The notes under the pieces were generated by a model. It had not been told where the DNA came from, ran no database searches, and saw only the letters and a program-made list of their open reading frames with translations. From assembly GCA_944376065.1 (NCBI GenBank), contig CALWBL010000001.1, positions 62,001-126,000 of the forward strand: a DNA stretch of 64,000 nt, written 5' to 3'. How positions within the stretch are numbered: the stretch's first letter is position 1; every line of letters begins with the position of its first letter. This document shows, piece after piece, positions 48,654 through 58,479 of this stretch. This DNA comes from an uncultured Butyricicoccus sp. GTDB lineage: Bacteria > Bacillota > Clostridia > Oscillospirales > Butyricicoccaceae. Position numbers and translations under genes: made by a program.

Positions 48654-48683
48654 AAAAATCGAGCTGGTTTCAGCTCGATTTTT
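48654..48683. terminator. Bidirectional terminator between radA and nhaC
   Basis: Thirteen-base perfect arms AAAAATCGAGCTG / CAGCTCGATTTTT with a four-base loop. Confidence 0.9.
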
Positions 48684-48687
48684 AAAT

Positions 48688-49980
48688 TTATGCTTTCTTT
48701 TTGCCTATAATAATAAACACAAGTGAAGAAAGTGCCATAAGCATTGGATAGTAACAATATGAAATTAAATCTACTGGACTAATTTCAAGTGCAGTTCCCA
48801 CTGTAAAACTAACAGCGGTTAAAATCTGAGCACCATAAGGAATTAAACCCTGACAAACCGATGTAAAAATATCAAGCAATGATGCTGTACGTTTTGGCTC
48901 AATGCCATATTCGTCTGCAATTTCCTTTGCAACTGGACCTGCAATAACAATAGCGATTGTATTGTTAGCAGTTGCACAGTCTACTGCAGCAGAAAGCGCT
49001 GCAATGCCAACTTCTGCACCTCTTTTACCGCGCACAAATTTACGAATAACATATAAAATCCAATCTATGCCACCATTCATACGTATAAGTGCAACAACAC
49101 CAGCAACAATTATTGAAATTACAGTAATATCATACATACTTGTTATGCCTTCGCCCATAACAGTAAATATATCTTTTACACCGAAATCTCCATAGTATAA
49201 GCCCACTCCAAGTGAAAGCACTGTACCACCTGCAAGCAGCATAATAACATTTGCACCAAGTAATGCGCCAATAAGTACAACTAAATATGGCAAAATACGA
49301 ACGATATCATAATCAAGCGGCTCAGTTATTTTATACTCAGAACCCATAGTTTTTACAAATAAAATAACTATTGTAATAATAGCCGCTGGAAGCACAAGTT
49401 TTATATTTTCTCTAAACTTATCTTTCATATCACAGTTCTGAGTGCGTGTTGCTGCAATCGTTGTATCAGAAATCATAGATAAGTTATCACCAAACATTGC
49501 ACCACAAACCGCTGCCCCCAAACAAAGTGCAACCGGAAAACCTGTTTTTTCAGCAATACCGATAGCAATGGGTGAAAGCACAGTGATTGTACCAACAGAT
49601 GTACCCATAGATGTAGAAATAAAGCAACCTATTAGAAATACACCTACAACCGCAACATTGCTTGGTATAACTGATAGACCAAAGTTTACAGTGGAATCTG
49701 CACCACCTGCTGCACTAACTGCACCCGAAAATGCACCTGCCATAACAAATACGAGGCACATTATCATTACATTTTCATCTGCCATACCCTTTGCAGCAGT
49801 TTCTAGTTTTTCATGAAAACTAACTTTACGATTTAATAAAAATGCAACAACTAAAGCGGTTACAAAACCTGCAATCGCTGGCATTTTATAAAAATCATTA
49901 TTATTCCAAATACCATAACCTATAAACAATACTAAAAATACTGCAATAGGTATCAATGCCCACACATTTCCTTTTTTCAT
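48688..49980 (-). CDS. NhaC-family Na+/H+ antiporter
   Basis: A membrane antiporter of the NhaC family, some members of which exchange other solutes. The 430 residues have about 11-12 helices with the motifs STSMGTSVGTITVLSPIAIG, cited as SMGTSVGTITVLSP, and MFGDNLSMISDTTIAATRTQ. Substrate cannot be fixed: NhaC homologues include malate-lactate exchangers. GTGGGG precedes the ATG. Promoter at 50046-50074. Confidence 0.85.
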   Translation of the reverse strand: MKKGNVWALIPIAVFLVLFIGYGIWNNNDFYKMPAIAGFVTALVVAFLLNRKVSFHEKLETAAKGMADENVMIMCLVFVMAGAFSGAVSAAGGADSTVNFGLSVIPSNVAVVGVFLIGCFISTSMGTSVGTITVLSPIAIGIAEKTGFPVALCLGAAVCGAMFGDNLSMISDTTIAATRTQNCDMKDKFRENIKLVLPAAIITIVILFVKTMGSEYKITEPLDYDIVRILPYLVVLIGALLGANVIMLLAGGTVLSLGVGLYYGDFGVKDIFTVMGEGITSMYDITVISIIVAGVVALIRMNGGIDWILYVIRKFVRGKRGAEVGIAALSAAVDCATANNTIAIVIAGPVAKEIADEYGIEPKRTASLLDIFTSVCQGLIPYGAQILTAVSFTVGTALEISPVDLISYCYYPMLMALSSLVFIIIGKKKA

Positions 49981-50045
49981 TTTAACCCCACTTTCACAGC
50001 CAAAACTGTTTTTTATTTATTTCCTATTGGAAAATAGGTAAATAC

Positions 50046-50074
50046 ATCATACAGCATTTTTCTATAAAAGGCAA
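50046..50074 (-). promoter_or_regulatory. nhaC promoter
   Basis: Read leftward: -35 TTGCCT (50069-50074), 17 bases, -10 TATGAT (50046-50051). Confidence 0.65.
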
Positions 50075-50111
50075 GTATTTCCCACCATTTTTCAATGATT
50101 ATAATTACGAT

Positions 50112-50143
50112 AAAAAAAGCGATGCGGCATTTTGCCGCATCAC
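50112..50143 (-). terminator. nfnB terminator
   Basis: Eleven-base arms AGTGATGCGGC / GCCGCATCGCT (one wobble) followed on the minus strand by a T-run. Confidence 0.85.
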
Positions 50144-50164
50144 TTTAAGCTATGCTAAAATAAA

Positions 50165-51562
50165 TTATTTGTTCTTATTTTGAATGTACTCATGCATTGC
50201 AGCAGCTGCTTTCTTACCAGCACCCATTGCAAGAATAACTGTTGCTGCACCAGTTACAGCGTCACCACCAGCGAATACACCTTCTTTAGAAGTCAGACCG
50301 GTTTCCTCATCAGCCACGATACAACCACGCTTGTTAGTGTCAAGACCTGGTGTAGTGGAACGAATTAGAGGGTTAGGGCTGGTACCAATAGAAACAATAA
50401 CAGCATCAAGATCAATAACAAACTCGCTGCCCTCTACTGGGATTGGTCTACGGCGACCAGATTCATCTGGCTCACCGAGTTCCATTTGCTGACACTTTAG
50501 ACCCTTAACCATGTAAGTTTCGTCATCACCGATAACTTCAAGCGGAGCGGTCAGGAACTTGAAAATAATACCTTCTTCCTTAGCGTGATGGATTTCTTCC
50601 AAACGTGCTGGCAGTTCGGACTCTCCACGACGATAAACAATGTAAACTTCTTCTGCACCCATACGCTTTGCACTACGAGCAGCGTCCATTGCAACGTTGC
50701 CACCACCAACAACAGCTACTCTCTTAGCGCGCAGAATTGGAGTTGCAGAATCTTCCTTATATGCTTTCATCAGGTTTACACGGGTCAGGTACTCATTTGC
50801 AGAGTAAACACCATTGTAGTTTTCACCTGGAACATTCATAAAGCTAGGCAGACCCGCACCAGAACCAACGAAAATTGCCTCATAACCATCAGCAAGTAAA
50901 TCGTCGATAGTTTCAGAACGACCAACAACAAAGTTTAAAATAAACTCAACACCCATAGCCTTTAAGTTATCGATTTCCCTTTGGACAATAGACTTTGGCA
51001 GACGGAATTCTGGGATACCATACATCAGAACACCACCAGCGGTGTGCAGAACTTCAAATACAGTTACCTTATATCCCAGACGAGCAAGGTCACCTGCACA
51101 GGTAAGACCAGCAGGGCCAGCACCTACAACAGCAACCTTATGGCCGTTCTGTTCTGGAACAGTGATTTCAGTTGTGTCATTAGCCATTGCATAGTCAGCA
51201 ACAAAACGCTCCAGACGACCAATAGCAACAGGTTCACCCTTTATGCCACGAACACACTTGCTTTCACATTGGCTTTCCTGTGGACATACACGACCGCAAA
51301 CAGCAGGAAGTGCAGAAGTTTCCTTAATTTTAGCAGCAGCCTCAATGAACTTACCCTCTGCAACCAGAGCGATAAACTCAGGAATTTTTACACCAACTGG
51401 ACAACCATCAATACAAGGCTTGTGCTTACAGTTTAGACAACGTTGAGCTTCTTCGATAGCTATTTCTGGTGTATAACCAAGAGCAACTTCCTCAAAATTC
51501 TTATTGCGGACGTTAGGATCCTGCTCTGGCATTGGACATTTATTTGGATTCATATTTGCCAT
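50165..51562 (-). CDS. nfnB: NfnB, large subunit of NAD-dependent ferredoxin:NADP oxidoreductase (GltD family)
   Basis: Large subunit of the electron-bifurcating transhydrogenase NfnAB, which links NADH and reduced ferredoxin to NADPH. The 465-residue protein has two [4Fe-4S]-type Cys clusters (CLNCKHKPCIDGCPV and CGRVCPQESQCESKC, around 40-115), an FAD-site GAGPAGLTCAG (around 148) and an NADP-site VVGGGNVAMDAA (around 290). GltD-type proteins also serve in glutamate synthase, but the neighbour nfnA and absence of gltB point to Nfn. GGAGG of its ribosome site lies at the end of nfnA. Confidence 0.88.
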   Translation of the reverse strand: MANMNPNKCPMPEQDPNVRNKNFEEVALGYTPEIAIEEAQRCLNCKHKPCIDGCPVGVKIPEFIALVAEGKFIEAAAKIKETSALPAVCGRVCPQESQCESKCVRGIKGEPVAIGRLERFVADYAMANDTTEITVPEQNGHKVAVVGAGPAGLTCAGDLARLGYKVTVFEVLHTAGGVLMYGIPEFRLPKSIVQREIDNLKAMGVEFILNFVVGRSETIDDLLADGYEAIFVGSGAGLPSFMNVPGENYNGVYSANEYLTRVNLMKAYKEDSATPILRAKRVAVVGGGNVAMDAARSAKRMGAEEVYIVYRRGESELPARLEEIHHAKEEGIIFKFLTAPLEVIGDDETYMVKGLKCQQMELGEPDESGRRRPIPVEGSEFVIDLDAVIVSIGTSPNPLIRSTTPGLDTNKRGCIVADEETGLTSKEGVFAGGDAVTGAATVILAMGAGKKAAAAMHEYIQNKNK

Positions 51563-51564
51563 GA

Positions 51565-52410
51565 TTATTTGACCTCCATCTTGTGCAGATTACATTCGTG
51601 GTGCTCGACAGCTTCTTTTTCCTGAGCCTTGTACATTGCACTACGACGCATAGACTCGTCAAAATCTACCTGATGTCCGTCAAAATCAGGACCGTCAACG
51701 CAAGCGAACTTAGTTTCACCGTTAACAGTCAAACGGCAGCAGCCACACATACCAGTGCCATCAACCATAGTAGCATTCATCGAAACAATTGTCTTAATGC
51801 CATAAGGACGGGTGGTTTCGCTTACGAACTTCATCATAATCATTGGACCGATGGCGATAACAGCATCATACTGCTTTCCTTCTTCAATGAGCTTCTTTAG
51901 TGCATCGGTTACAAAACCCTTATGACCGTTAGAGCCATCATCGGTCATAATATAAAGATTTGTGCTTGCCGCTCTCATTTCGTCCTCAAGAATTACAATA
52001 TCCTTGTTGCGGAAGCCTGCAATGAGGTCAACTTCTGCACCCATTTCATGCAGTGCCTTAGCTTGTGGATATGCGATAGCACAACCAAGACCGCCACCAA
52101 CAACAGCGACCTTCTTTAAGCCTTCAAGCTCAGATGCAACACCTAATGGACCTACGAAGTCGTGCAGGCAATCACCCTCATTTAACAGACCTAATTTTTT
52201 GGTAGTAGCACCAACCTCTTGGAAAATAATTGTAACATAGCCATTTTCACGGTCATACTCAGCGATAGTCAGTGGGATACGCTCTCCATCTTCATCTACA
52301 CGCAGAATGATGAACTGACCTGGCTGTGCCTTTTTAGCAACAAAAGGTGCGTCAATCACCATCAGCTTTGTATTTGAATTGAGTGTCTTTTTCTTAAGAA
52401 TCTGGTACAT
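51565..52410 (-). CDS. nfnA: NfnA, FAD/NAD-binding small subunit
   Basis: Small subunit of NfnAB, binding FAD, NAD and a [2Fe-2S] cluster. The 281 residues show the ferredoxin-reductase fold with the FAD loop RIPLTIAEYD, an NAD loop VVGGGLGCAIA and the C-terminal Cys motif GMCGCCRLTVNGETKFACVDGP, cited as GTGMCGCCRL and FACVDGP. The start at 52410 has GAGGAGG six bases upstream. A TTG in frame further up is not used. The stop is followed after two bases by the nfnB start. Confidence 0.88.
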   Translation of the reverse strand: MYQILKKKTLNSNTKLMVIDAPFVAKKAQPGQFIILRVDEDGERIPLTIAEYDRENGYVTIIFQEVGATTKKLGLLNEGDCLHDFVGPLGVASELEGLKKVAVVGGGLGCAIAYPQAKALHEMGAEVDLIAGFRNKDIVILEDEMRAASTNLYIMTDDGSNGHKGFVTDALKKLIEEGKQYDAVIAIGPMIMMKFVSETTRPYGIKTIVSMNATMVDGTGMCGCCRLTVNGETKFACVDGPDFDGHQVDFDESMRRSAMYKAQEKEAVEHHECNLHKMEVK

Positions 52411-52436
52411 TTCAAACCTCCTCTGCAATTACTCTA

Positions 52437-52465
52437 ATTATACTATCTCTTTTTAGCATTTGCAA
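52437..52465 (-). promoter_or_regulatory. nfnAB promoter
   Basis: Read leftward: -35 TTGCAA (52460-52465), 17 bases, -10 TATAAT (52437-52442). Confidence 0.8.
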
Positions 52466-52563
52466 GGCATATTGTCGAATGTGACTGATTTTTTGTGAAT
52501 AAATTCACATAATATTTTTTCACTTTATTATGACAAATGACAAATTTCCTACAATCTCCTATT

Positions 52564-53319
52564 TTATTGAATATTATATTCAAGTGTTACATATTCTGAG
52601 CGGACATAACCTTCTAGTCCATTATATCTGACAATATACCAGCCATCATAGCTGCCTAAAACAGATATCTTAGCTCCATCTGGTGCCTTACCTATCACTT
52701 CCGCTGTAAGTGATGGTCTTTTTCTGATGTTTAAATTTCCGCTGTTTATATCAACAACTGCACTTTGAATTGGTTGAGGCTCTACAAACGGAATACCAAA
52801 ATATTCAGTTAACGAAAGTGCCAAATTTCGCCCGATAAGTCCAATGTTGTTTCTTATCCATTCTGCATCATCTTTATTATCATGATATGCTAGCTCCACG
52901 AGAACAGCAGGGGCTTTTGTTCTAACTACCTCACCAAGTGTAGTCGTGGCTCTTGTGTTTACTAGGTCAGGCTTTAAATAAATTGCTTTCAAATTTGAGC
53001 TGATAATATTAGCAAGTCTTGTGCTGCGCTCAGAAAATGGATAAAAATATACATCTGTGCCTTGCAATCTACCGCTTAGACTTTCTGGTGCCGCATTGGA
53101 ATGGACAGCCAAATGTACATCATAATTACCTTCATTTGACTGGCGAATTGATGATGCAGCAGTCATATCTGGAGTATTTCTTACAAATTCAATACCTGAC
53201 GCGGTCAAATATGGCTCCATTGCATCAACAATCAAATTCATATAAAATTCTTCATTTCCTTGACCATCATAATATGGGTTAAATTCTTGAGTTGATGGGC
53301 TTAAATAAACCAATGGCAT
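52564..53319 (-). CDS. Amidase_3 / SH3 N-acetylmuramoyl-L-alanine amidase without signal peptide
   Basis: A zinc amidase that cuts peptidoglycan stem peptides. The 251 residues hold an Amidase_3 domain (1-175: LAVHSNAAPES with the zinc-site His, and the glutamate in VLVELAYHDN) and a C-terminal bacterial SH3 domain (about 185-248: NLNIRKRPSLTAEVIGKAPDG). There is no signal peptide, a feature of spore-lytic or mother-cell enzymes as well as phage endolysins. GGAGGG precedes the ATG. A perfect eight-base hairpin, GCACAAAT/ATTTGTGC, lies in its leader (53360-53381). Confidence 0.82.
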   Translation of the reverse strand: MPLVYLSPSTQEFNPYYDGQGNEEFYMNLIVDAMEPYLTASGIEFVRNTPDMTAASSIRQSNEGNYDVHLAVHSNAAPESLSGRLQGTDVYFYPFSERSTRLANIISSNLKAIYLKPDLVNTRATTTLGEVVRTKAPAVLVELAYHDNKDDAEWIRNNIGLIGRNLALSLTEYFGIPFVEPQPIQSAVVDINSGNLNIRKRPSLTAEVIGKAPDGAKISVLGSYDGWYIVRYNGLEGYVRSEYVTLEYNIQ

Positions 53320-53387
53320 CGATTTTCCCTCCTATAAAACATTAGCTAGGTCAGACTATGCACAAATATAAAGATTTGTGCAAACAG

Positions 53388-53423
53388 AAGAACCGCCAAA
53401 GCAAAAAACTTCGACGGTTCTTT
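53388..53423 (-). terminator. Terminator of the DUF3592-like gene
   Basis: Imperfect hairpin around AGAACCGTCGAAG and GCTTTGGCGGTTCT with a T-rich loop and flank. Confidence 0.65.
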
Positions 53424-53438
53424 TTGTGAAATGAGGTA

Positions 53439-54269
53439 TTATGCTCCATAGAGCATGATGAGCGAACTATAAAGCCCTATAGCGGCAAACAGAATCAAAA
53501 AGATTCCGATAATTAGCATACTTTTTCTTGCACCACGCTCCAGAATATCACCTGTGTTTTTATCCTTGTATAAAACCAGTTGCTTTCCGACTTTATAACT
53601 TGCAACACTGCTGGAATTATAGCGGCTTCTCATAATTTTTTCTTTACCATTTAGTTTATATTTTATAATTGGATAGTAAGAAATGCTAGGATTTGTCCAT
53701 TTTTTCTTCTGTCCAGACTGCCATTTAAGTATATCTGCAATCTCCGCTGGGATTTCTTCCAAATCTCTCGATTTTGCTTTGATATAAGCCAAAACAAGAC
53801 CTAAACCAATTAACATAAGAAAAATCGCAAGCAGCATTGACATATATCCGTCACCAAATTTTAACTGAACAAAAGGCATACAAATGACCAAAATACCACA
53901 GAGAATTAAAATCCAAGGACCAAAAACTGGTGCTTTATCATTTCCATAAACACGATACTGACCACCACGTTCAATATCTTTTATAATTTTAACTGTATCT
54001 CCCTTTTCGTATTGGTCAATACATTTGAGCGTTTTTTGAAGTGTTTTTCCTTTATCTTCAAATTCTACTTTTATATCATAATAGTTTTGAATCAAATAAC
54101 CTTCATCATCTTTCTTAGTTACATGACTTATGTTAATAATTTTAGCTTCTTTAAGTAATTTTCCCATTTTAATGCGTATTTGCTTTCTAAGAGCTGTTGT
54201 TCCAACAACAAAAATAACCGCACCTATAACTACAAGGAAAACACTTTCTATTGTAAGACCACCAAACAT
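53439..54269 (-). CDS. Membrane protein with two DUF3592-like halves
   Basis: A 276-residue protein of unknown function. One helix at the N-terminus (6-24), a soluble beta domain (35-105, with VKVEFEDKGKTLQKTL and GDTVKI), two central helices (117-133 and 143-162), a second beta domain (185-240, with YPIIKYKLNGKEKIMRS and LVLYKDKNTGDILE) and a last helix. Each beta domain has the pattern of DUF3592. GGAGG precedes the ATG. It follows the HAD gene after a perfect 14-base palindrome, CGATTTTAAAATCG (54304-54317). Confidence 0.65.
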   Translation of the reverse strand: MFGGLTIESVFLVVIGAVIFVVGTTALRKQIRIKMGKLLKEAKIINISHVTKKDDEGYLIQNYYDIKVEFEDKGKTLQKTLKCIDQYEKGDTVKIIKDIERGGQYRVYGNDKAPVFGPWILILCGILVICMPFVQLKFGDGYMSMLLAIFLMLIGLGLVLAYIKAKSRDLEEIPAEIADILKWQSGQKKKWTNPSISYYPIIKYKLNGKEKIMRSRYNSSSVASYKVGKQLVLYKDKNTGDILERGARKSMLIIGIFLILFAAIGLYSSLIMLYGA

Positions 54270-54330
54270 ATCGAATTTTCCTCCGGTATCGAGTCTATTT
54301 TAACGATTTTAAAATCGATAATATTCAAAT

Positions 54331-55038
54331 TTATAGTTTCAATATAATATCCATACATTCATTAAAGCTATGAATTACAGTATAACCGGATTTTTGTGCT
54401 TTTTCAAGTTTTTCACCTTTAAGGCAACCGGTATATAAAATTGTTTTCATTCCTATATTCTCTGCCCCCTGAATATCATGTTTTACACTGTCACCAATAA
54501 ATACACATTCCGAGGGGCTTACCTGTGCTTTTTCCGCACAAACTTCAAACAGTTTTTTATTTGGCTTTTCCACACCTACTTCTTCACTTGTAACCAAAGC
54601 ATCTATGTACTGACCAAGACCAAATTTATTTAGTTTTACAAATTGCCAATCTGCTGTCATATTTGTACCAACACCAACAAAACAGCCTTTTTCTTTTAAT
54701 GTTTTCATAAAACTTTCTATGCCATCTTGTGGTTTAGCAAACTCAATAAGGCTATTCCAATAGCATTTTTCCATATCATAAGCAAAAGGAAAAAGCGGTT
54801 TTTTAAGCATTTCAAGCATTGTTTGAAAGCGAATAAGGCGGTTATGCGTTGCCGCACATACTGAACCTAAACGCACATCTACGAGTTTCTTAGCATTTTC
54901 GATTGCATTGTCAAGTTGCTCTGGTGTTAAATCCAGATTTTGCTTGCAATACTTATAAAGTTCCCTCATTGCATGCTTATGTGAATCATCATAGCTGTAA
55001 ACAGTGTTATCAATATCAAAAAAAACCGCTTTAATCAT
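54331..55038 (-). CDS. HAD-family phosphatase
   Basis: A cytoplasmic hydrolase of the HAD superfamily. The 235 residues have motif I FFDIDNTVYS (nucleophile Asp8), a helical cap, and motif IV CVFIGDSVKHDIQGAENIG. It resembles YjjG/pyrimidine 5'-nucleotidase-like HADs, but the substrate cannot be read. It follows ulaF by 25 bases with no terminator between them, so it is probably the last gene of the ascorbate operon. It may act on a sugar phosphate. Confidence 0.85.
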   Translation of the reverse strand: MIKAVFFDIDNTVYSYDDSHKHAMRELYKYCKQNLDLTPEQLDNAIENAKKLVDVRLGSVCAATHNRLIRFQTMLEMLKKPLFPFAYDMEKCYWNSLIEFAKPQDGIESFMKTLKEKGCFVGVGTNMTADWQFVKLNKFGLGQYIDALVTSEEVGVEKPNKKLFEVCAEKAQVSPSECVFIGDSVKHDIQGAENIGMKTILYTGCLKGEKLEKAQKSGYTVIHSFNECMDIILKL

Positions 55039-55063
55039 TGACTTACATTTCCTTTATTTAAAA

Positions 55064-55762
55064 TTACTTACCCTGACCATAGTAAGCGTTTGCACCATGT
55101 TTTCTGTAATAGTGCTTATCCTGTAACTCTTGTGGAGCTTTAGCTACATGAGGGTTAATCATTTCACAGCGAGCCGCCATCTTTGCAACTTCTTCTGCAA
55201 CAACAGCATTATGAACTGCATCATGAGCGTCCTTACCCCATGTAAACACACCATGATTCTTACAAAGCACTGCTGGTACAGCGATTGGGTCTTTGCCTCT
55301 AGCCTCAAATTCATCAGCGATAAGCACACCTGTGTTCATTTCATAACCTTCATCAATTTCTTGCTTTGTGAGATTACGAACACAAGGAATCTCGCCATAG
55401 ATATAGTCTGCATGAGTCGTGCCATAACATGGAATATCACGACCTGCCTGCGCCCAGCTAGTAGCCCATGCGGAATGGGTATGTACAATACCACCAACAT
55501 TTTTGAAACGGTTATACAGTACTAGGTGAGTAGCGGTATCAGAAGAAGGATTATAGTCACCCTCTACTTTATTACCATTAAGGTCCATTACAACCATGTC
55601 TTCTGGCTTTAACTTATCATATTCAACGCCACTTGGCTTGATTACAAACAGACCTTTTTCACGGTCAATGCCACTAACATTACCCCAAGTAAAAGTCACC
55701 AATCCGTAATGTGGAAGTAACATATTTGCTTCATAAACCTCTTTTTTCAGCTGTTCTAACAT
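55064..55762 (-). CDS. ulaF: L-ribulose-5-phosphate 4-epimerase
   Basis: Converts L-ribulose 5-phosphate to D-xylulose 5-phosphate, the last step of ascorbate breakdown. The 232-residue class II aldolase-type protein has the zinc residues in [11 protein letters not shown] (His94, His96) and [10 protein letters not shown], and [10 protein letters not shown] in between. Arabinose AraD is nearly identical in fold. The ula context decides for UlaF. The ATG at 55762 has AGGAGGG eight bases upstream. Confidence 0.92.
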   Translation of the reverse strand: MLEQLKKEVYEANMLLPHYGLVTFTWGNVSGIDREKGLFVIKPSGVEYDKLKPEDMVVMDLNGNKVEGDYNPSSDTATHLVLYNRFKNVGGIVHTHSAWATSWAQAGRDIPCYGTTHADYIYGEIPCVRNLTKQEIDEGYEMNTGVLIADEFEARGKDPIAVPAVLCKNHGVFTWGKDAHDAVHNAVVAEEVAKMAARCEMINPHVAKAPQELQDKHYYRKHGANAYYGQGK

Positions 55763-55782
55763 GGAAAGCACCCTCCTATTCT

Positions 55783-56829
55783 TTACTTCTCAAAAGTGTA
55801 CATTGCAACTTCATCGATTTCACGATTAGTTGAAACAAGAACTTCCTCGCCGTTACGCTCAAACTTAAACACATTAGCTGGACCACAATCTTCATCTAAC
55901 ACAGTAACTTCATACTTAGCCTGCTCCTTGTTATAAGTAAATGCAAGCAAGTTTCTAGCACCCTTACGGTGTCCAATTATTACAGTTGGTTCACCAAGCA
56001 GTGTGCCGCCATAAATTGCATGTGCGAAATCAGCAGTGTCATAAGTATATACCTTCTTATATTCACCGTCAATCTTCTTATAGAAATAAATGTGTTCACC
56101 ATGGAAAGGAGAAATCATAGCAAGTTCCTTTTCTCCATCGCCATCCATATCGACAAGCAAGGCATCACTTGCAGGCTCATTAACAAGCTGCTCAATGCTC
56201 CAGCTCTCATCAGCACTTGCTGGTGGAACAAAGTCATAAACGCCGCTATCACAAGAGATTATGCAGTGAGCAACATCACCTTCATAAATTTTATAATAGC
56301 CGTGGTTTTTGAGCATATCTTCCTTAATAACAGTAAGCTCAAGCTGATTATCATCATTATATGTACTAATGTCATCTGGCAAAACAGCAGCATAAACTTT
56401 ACCAGGCATAGACCAATCCTCTTTAAACTCATGACCAGACTTTAACGCACAGGCGATAATATAATTTACACCATTTCGAGTAACAATATCAAAACGGTGA
56501 ACGTGTGGTAAATCTACAAGAGTACGGATTTCCCAGTTGCCCTTTTCTATAGGTGTAGCAATAACGATTTTAGCCTCCTTAGAATCGTTAGGAGAATAGA
56601 ATTTATGAGTGGATAGGAACACGCCATTGCTGCCTGGAACTTGTACCATACTCATAACGCCGCCAGGCTGAGTCCAAACGGTGTCAACCTGATTACCTTC
56701 TAAATCAAACAAATAGCAAGGGTCTTGCTTTTCTGCTGCAACTAGAATGTGCTGTTTTCCTTCATAATTAAGTGGTGCAATAGAGTAACATTTTGTCAGA
56801 TTAGAAATAACTTTTTTATTCACTTTCAT
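55783..56829 (-). CDS. Uncharacterised beta-propeller-like protein in the ula operon
   Basis: A 348-residue cytoplasmic protein of unknown function. It has no signal peptide. Repeated short beta-strands with Gly/Asp turns run along its length ([18 protein letters not shown] near 30, MVQVPGSNG near 61, and so on), and Asp227-x-Asp229-Gly-Asp231-Gly-Glu is a calcium-type FG-GAP/VCBS loop. This suggests a propeller. It lies between ulaE and ulaF, where ulaD is often found. The start at 56829 has AGGAGA upstream, 14 bases after ulaE. It could be a lactonase-like or binding protein of the pathway. That is inference. Confidence 0.6.
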   Translation of the reverse strand: MKVNKKVISNLTKCYSIAPLNYEGKQHILVAAEKQDPCYLFDLEGNQVDTVWTQPGGVMSMVQVPGSNGVFLSTHKFYSPNDSKEAKIVIATPIEKGNWEIRTLVDLPHVHRFDIVTRNGVNYIIACALKSGHEFKEDWSMPGKVYAAVLPDDISTYNDDNQLELTVIKEDMLKNHGYYKIYEGDVAHCIISCDSGVYDFVPPASADESWSIEQLVNEPASDALLVDMDGDGEKELAMISPFHGEHIYFYKKIDGEYKKVYTYDTADFAHAIYGGTLLGEPTVIIGHRKGARNLLAFTYNKEQAKYEVTVLDEDCGPANVFKFERNGEEVLVSTNREIDEVAMYTFEK

Positions 56830-56843
56830 GGTACTTCTCCTTT

Positions 56844-57683
56844 TTATTGCTTGTCCAGAATTTTTGTCATCATAGATACAGCAAAATCCATATCCTTTTC
56901 CCACTCAGGATTGCCAGTATACCAAAATTCAGTTACATAACGACGAACTCCTAGCTCCCAAGCCTTTTTAATACCAGCCTCGAAATCTACATGACCAGTG
57001 CCAAATGGAATTTCACGGAATTTGCCTGGAACAGTTTCTTTAAGGTGCATTGCAACAAGTCTGCCACGACCGGTTTCAAGGTCATCAAGCACATCTTTAC
57101 CATAGCTCTTAGCAGCGTTTGTGATATTGCCAAGGTCTGGATATACATTAAGGTAAACGGAATCAACCATATGAACATATTCCATTGACTTTTCAACAGT
57201 GTTCATAAATTCTGTCTCCATGGTTTCAAAACCAAGTAAAACACCCTTTTTAGCTGCCATTTCAGTGGCTTTTTTTAGGTTTTCACAAAACAGCTTTTTA
57301 GTCTGTTCGTTACCTTCTTCATAGTATACATCATAACCTGCAAGCTGGATAATGCGAACACCCAAATCTTCTGCAAGCTGAAGAGCCTTTTCCATAATCT
57401 CCATGCCACGTTTACGAGTTTCCTCGTCCATGCTGCCAAGTGGATATTTACGGTGACCGCTTAGACACATTGTGCGAATTGGCATACCTACTTCTTCCAT
57501 AAGGTCAAGAAGTTCTGCACGCTCAGCACGAGTCATATCTAGTCTTGCGAGTTTTTCATCTGTTTCATCAATACTGATTTCAATAAAATCATAACCAGCC
57601 TTTTTAGCTGCAAGCATTTTCTCCTTCCAGCTTAGTGTTGCAGGCATTGCCTTCTCATACAGTCCAAGTGTGTACGCTTTCAT
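56844..57683 (-). CDS. ulaE: L-xylulose-5-phosphate 3-epimerase
   Basis: Converts L-xylulose 5-phosphate to L-ribulose 5-phosphate. The 279-residue TIM barrel of the xylose-isomerase-like family shows DFIEISIDETDEKLARLD, RTMCLSGHRKYPLGS, and metal ligands in GFETMETEFMN and HLKETVPGKF. These motifs are typical of UlaE/SgbU. The start overlaps the DeoR stop as ATGA and has AAGGAGA upstream. Confidence 0.93.
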   Translation of the reverse strand: MKAYTLGLYEKAMPATLSWKEKMLAAKKAGYDFIEISIDETDEKLARLDMTRAERAELLDLMEEVGMPIRTMCLSGHRKYPLGSMDEETRKRGMEIMEKALQLAEDLGVRIIQLAGYDVYYEEGNEQTKKLFCENLKKATEMAAKKGVLLGFETMETEFMNTVEKSMEYVHMVDSVYLNVYPDLGNITNAAKSYGKDVLDDLETGRGRLVAMHLKETVPGKFREIPFGTGHVDFEAGIKKAWELGVRRYVTEFWYTGNPEWEKDMDFAVSMMTKILDKQ

Positions 57684-58456
57684 ACCTCAAAATCTCCTTT
57701 GTGTACCTGATGGATTTGGACACCCGCCGCTCTCAATTCATTTAATACATCTTCTGGTGCTTTCTCATCAGTTATTAAATGATTGATGCCATGTATGGGT
57801 GAGCTAGTAAAACTGCTATTTTTCCCCACCTTAGTATGGTCAGCCAAAACATAAACATCTTTTGTGGCGTTTTCAATCATTAGCTCATTTATCTTAACTT
57901 CAGCAGCGTTTTCTGTTGTCATACCTGAAATTGGAGAGATACCTGAGCAGCCCATAAATGCCTTTTTAGGAAAAACTGTTTGAAGGTTTCGAATTGCAAA
58001 GTCGCCAACCATAGTTTCTTTAGGGTGTCTAAGCTCGCCGCCAGTAAGAATTATGCTTATTCCCTCATGATAGTCAAGGTCAATAGCTTTCCCATTATTG
58101 GTTATAACCGTTATGTTTTGACAGTTTACATAAGTCAGCATTTGCAGTGCGTTACTGCTTGTATTAACGAAAAGAGAATCTCCATCTTCTACGAGTGTTG
58201 ATGCATATTTTGCAATAAGTTTCCGATAGAGCTTTACCTCGTTTTCTTCTACTTCTTTTTGGTTTGCATAAGATGCACCACCGTAAAACCTTATAAGCAG
58301 ATTTCTATCTTCCAGATACTGAAGGTCACGCCTAATAGTTATAAGTGATACCTTAAATTTTGCTGCCAAATCATCTACACGAACCTTAGGATTTTCCTTC
58401 ATAATATCCAATATTTGATTTCGTCTGTTTTCTACATAGGCACGTTCTCTTTTCAT
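57680..58456 (-). CDS. DeoR-family regulator of the ula operon
   Basis: A 258-residue transcriptional repressor, probably the ascorbate regulator (UlaR-like). The N-terminal helix-turn-helix VDDLAAKFKVSLITIRRDL is typical of DeoR. The C-terminal sensor domain has the usual ILTGGELRHPKETMVG and DVYVLADHTKVG. The ATG at 58456 has AAAGGGG eight bases upstream. It lies inside the operon, so it probably controls its own synthesis. Confidence 0.9.
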   Translation of the reverse strand: MKRERAYVENRRNQILDIMKENPKVRVDDLAAKFKVSLITIRRDLQYLEDRNLLIRFYGGASYANQKEVEENEVKLYRKLIAKYASTLVEDGDSLFVNTSSNALQMLTYVNCQNITVITNNGKAIDLDYHEGISIILTGGELRHPKETMVGDFAIRNLQTVFPKKAFMGCSGISPISGMTTENAAEVKINELMIENATKDVYVLADHTKVGKNSSFTSSPIHGINHLITDEKAPEDVLNELRAAGVQIHQVHKGDFEV

Positions 58457-58479
58457 TTTTTTCACCCCTTTATGCCTAG

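Noticed and set aside
54304..54317. The 14-base palindrome CGATTTTAAAATCG as a terminator
   Set aside because: The arms are AT-rich with no loop and a poor T-run. It may be an operator but there is no other support.
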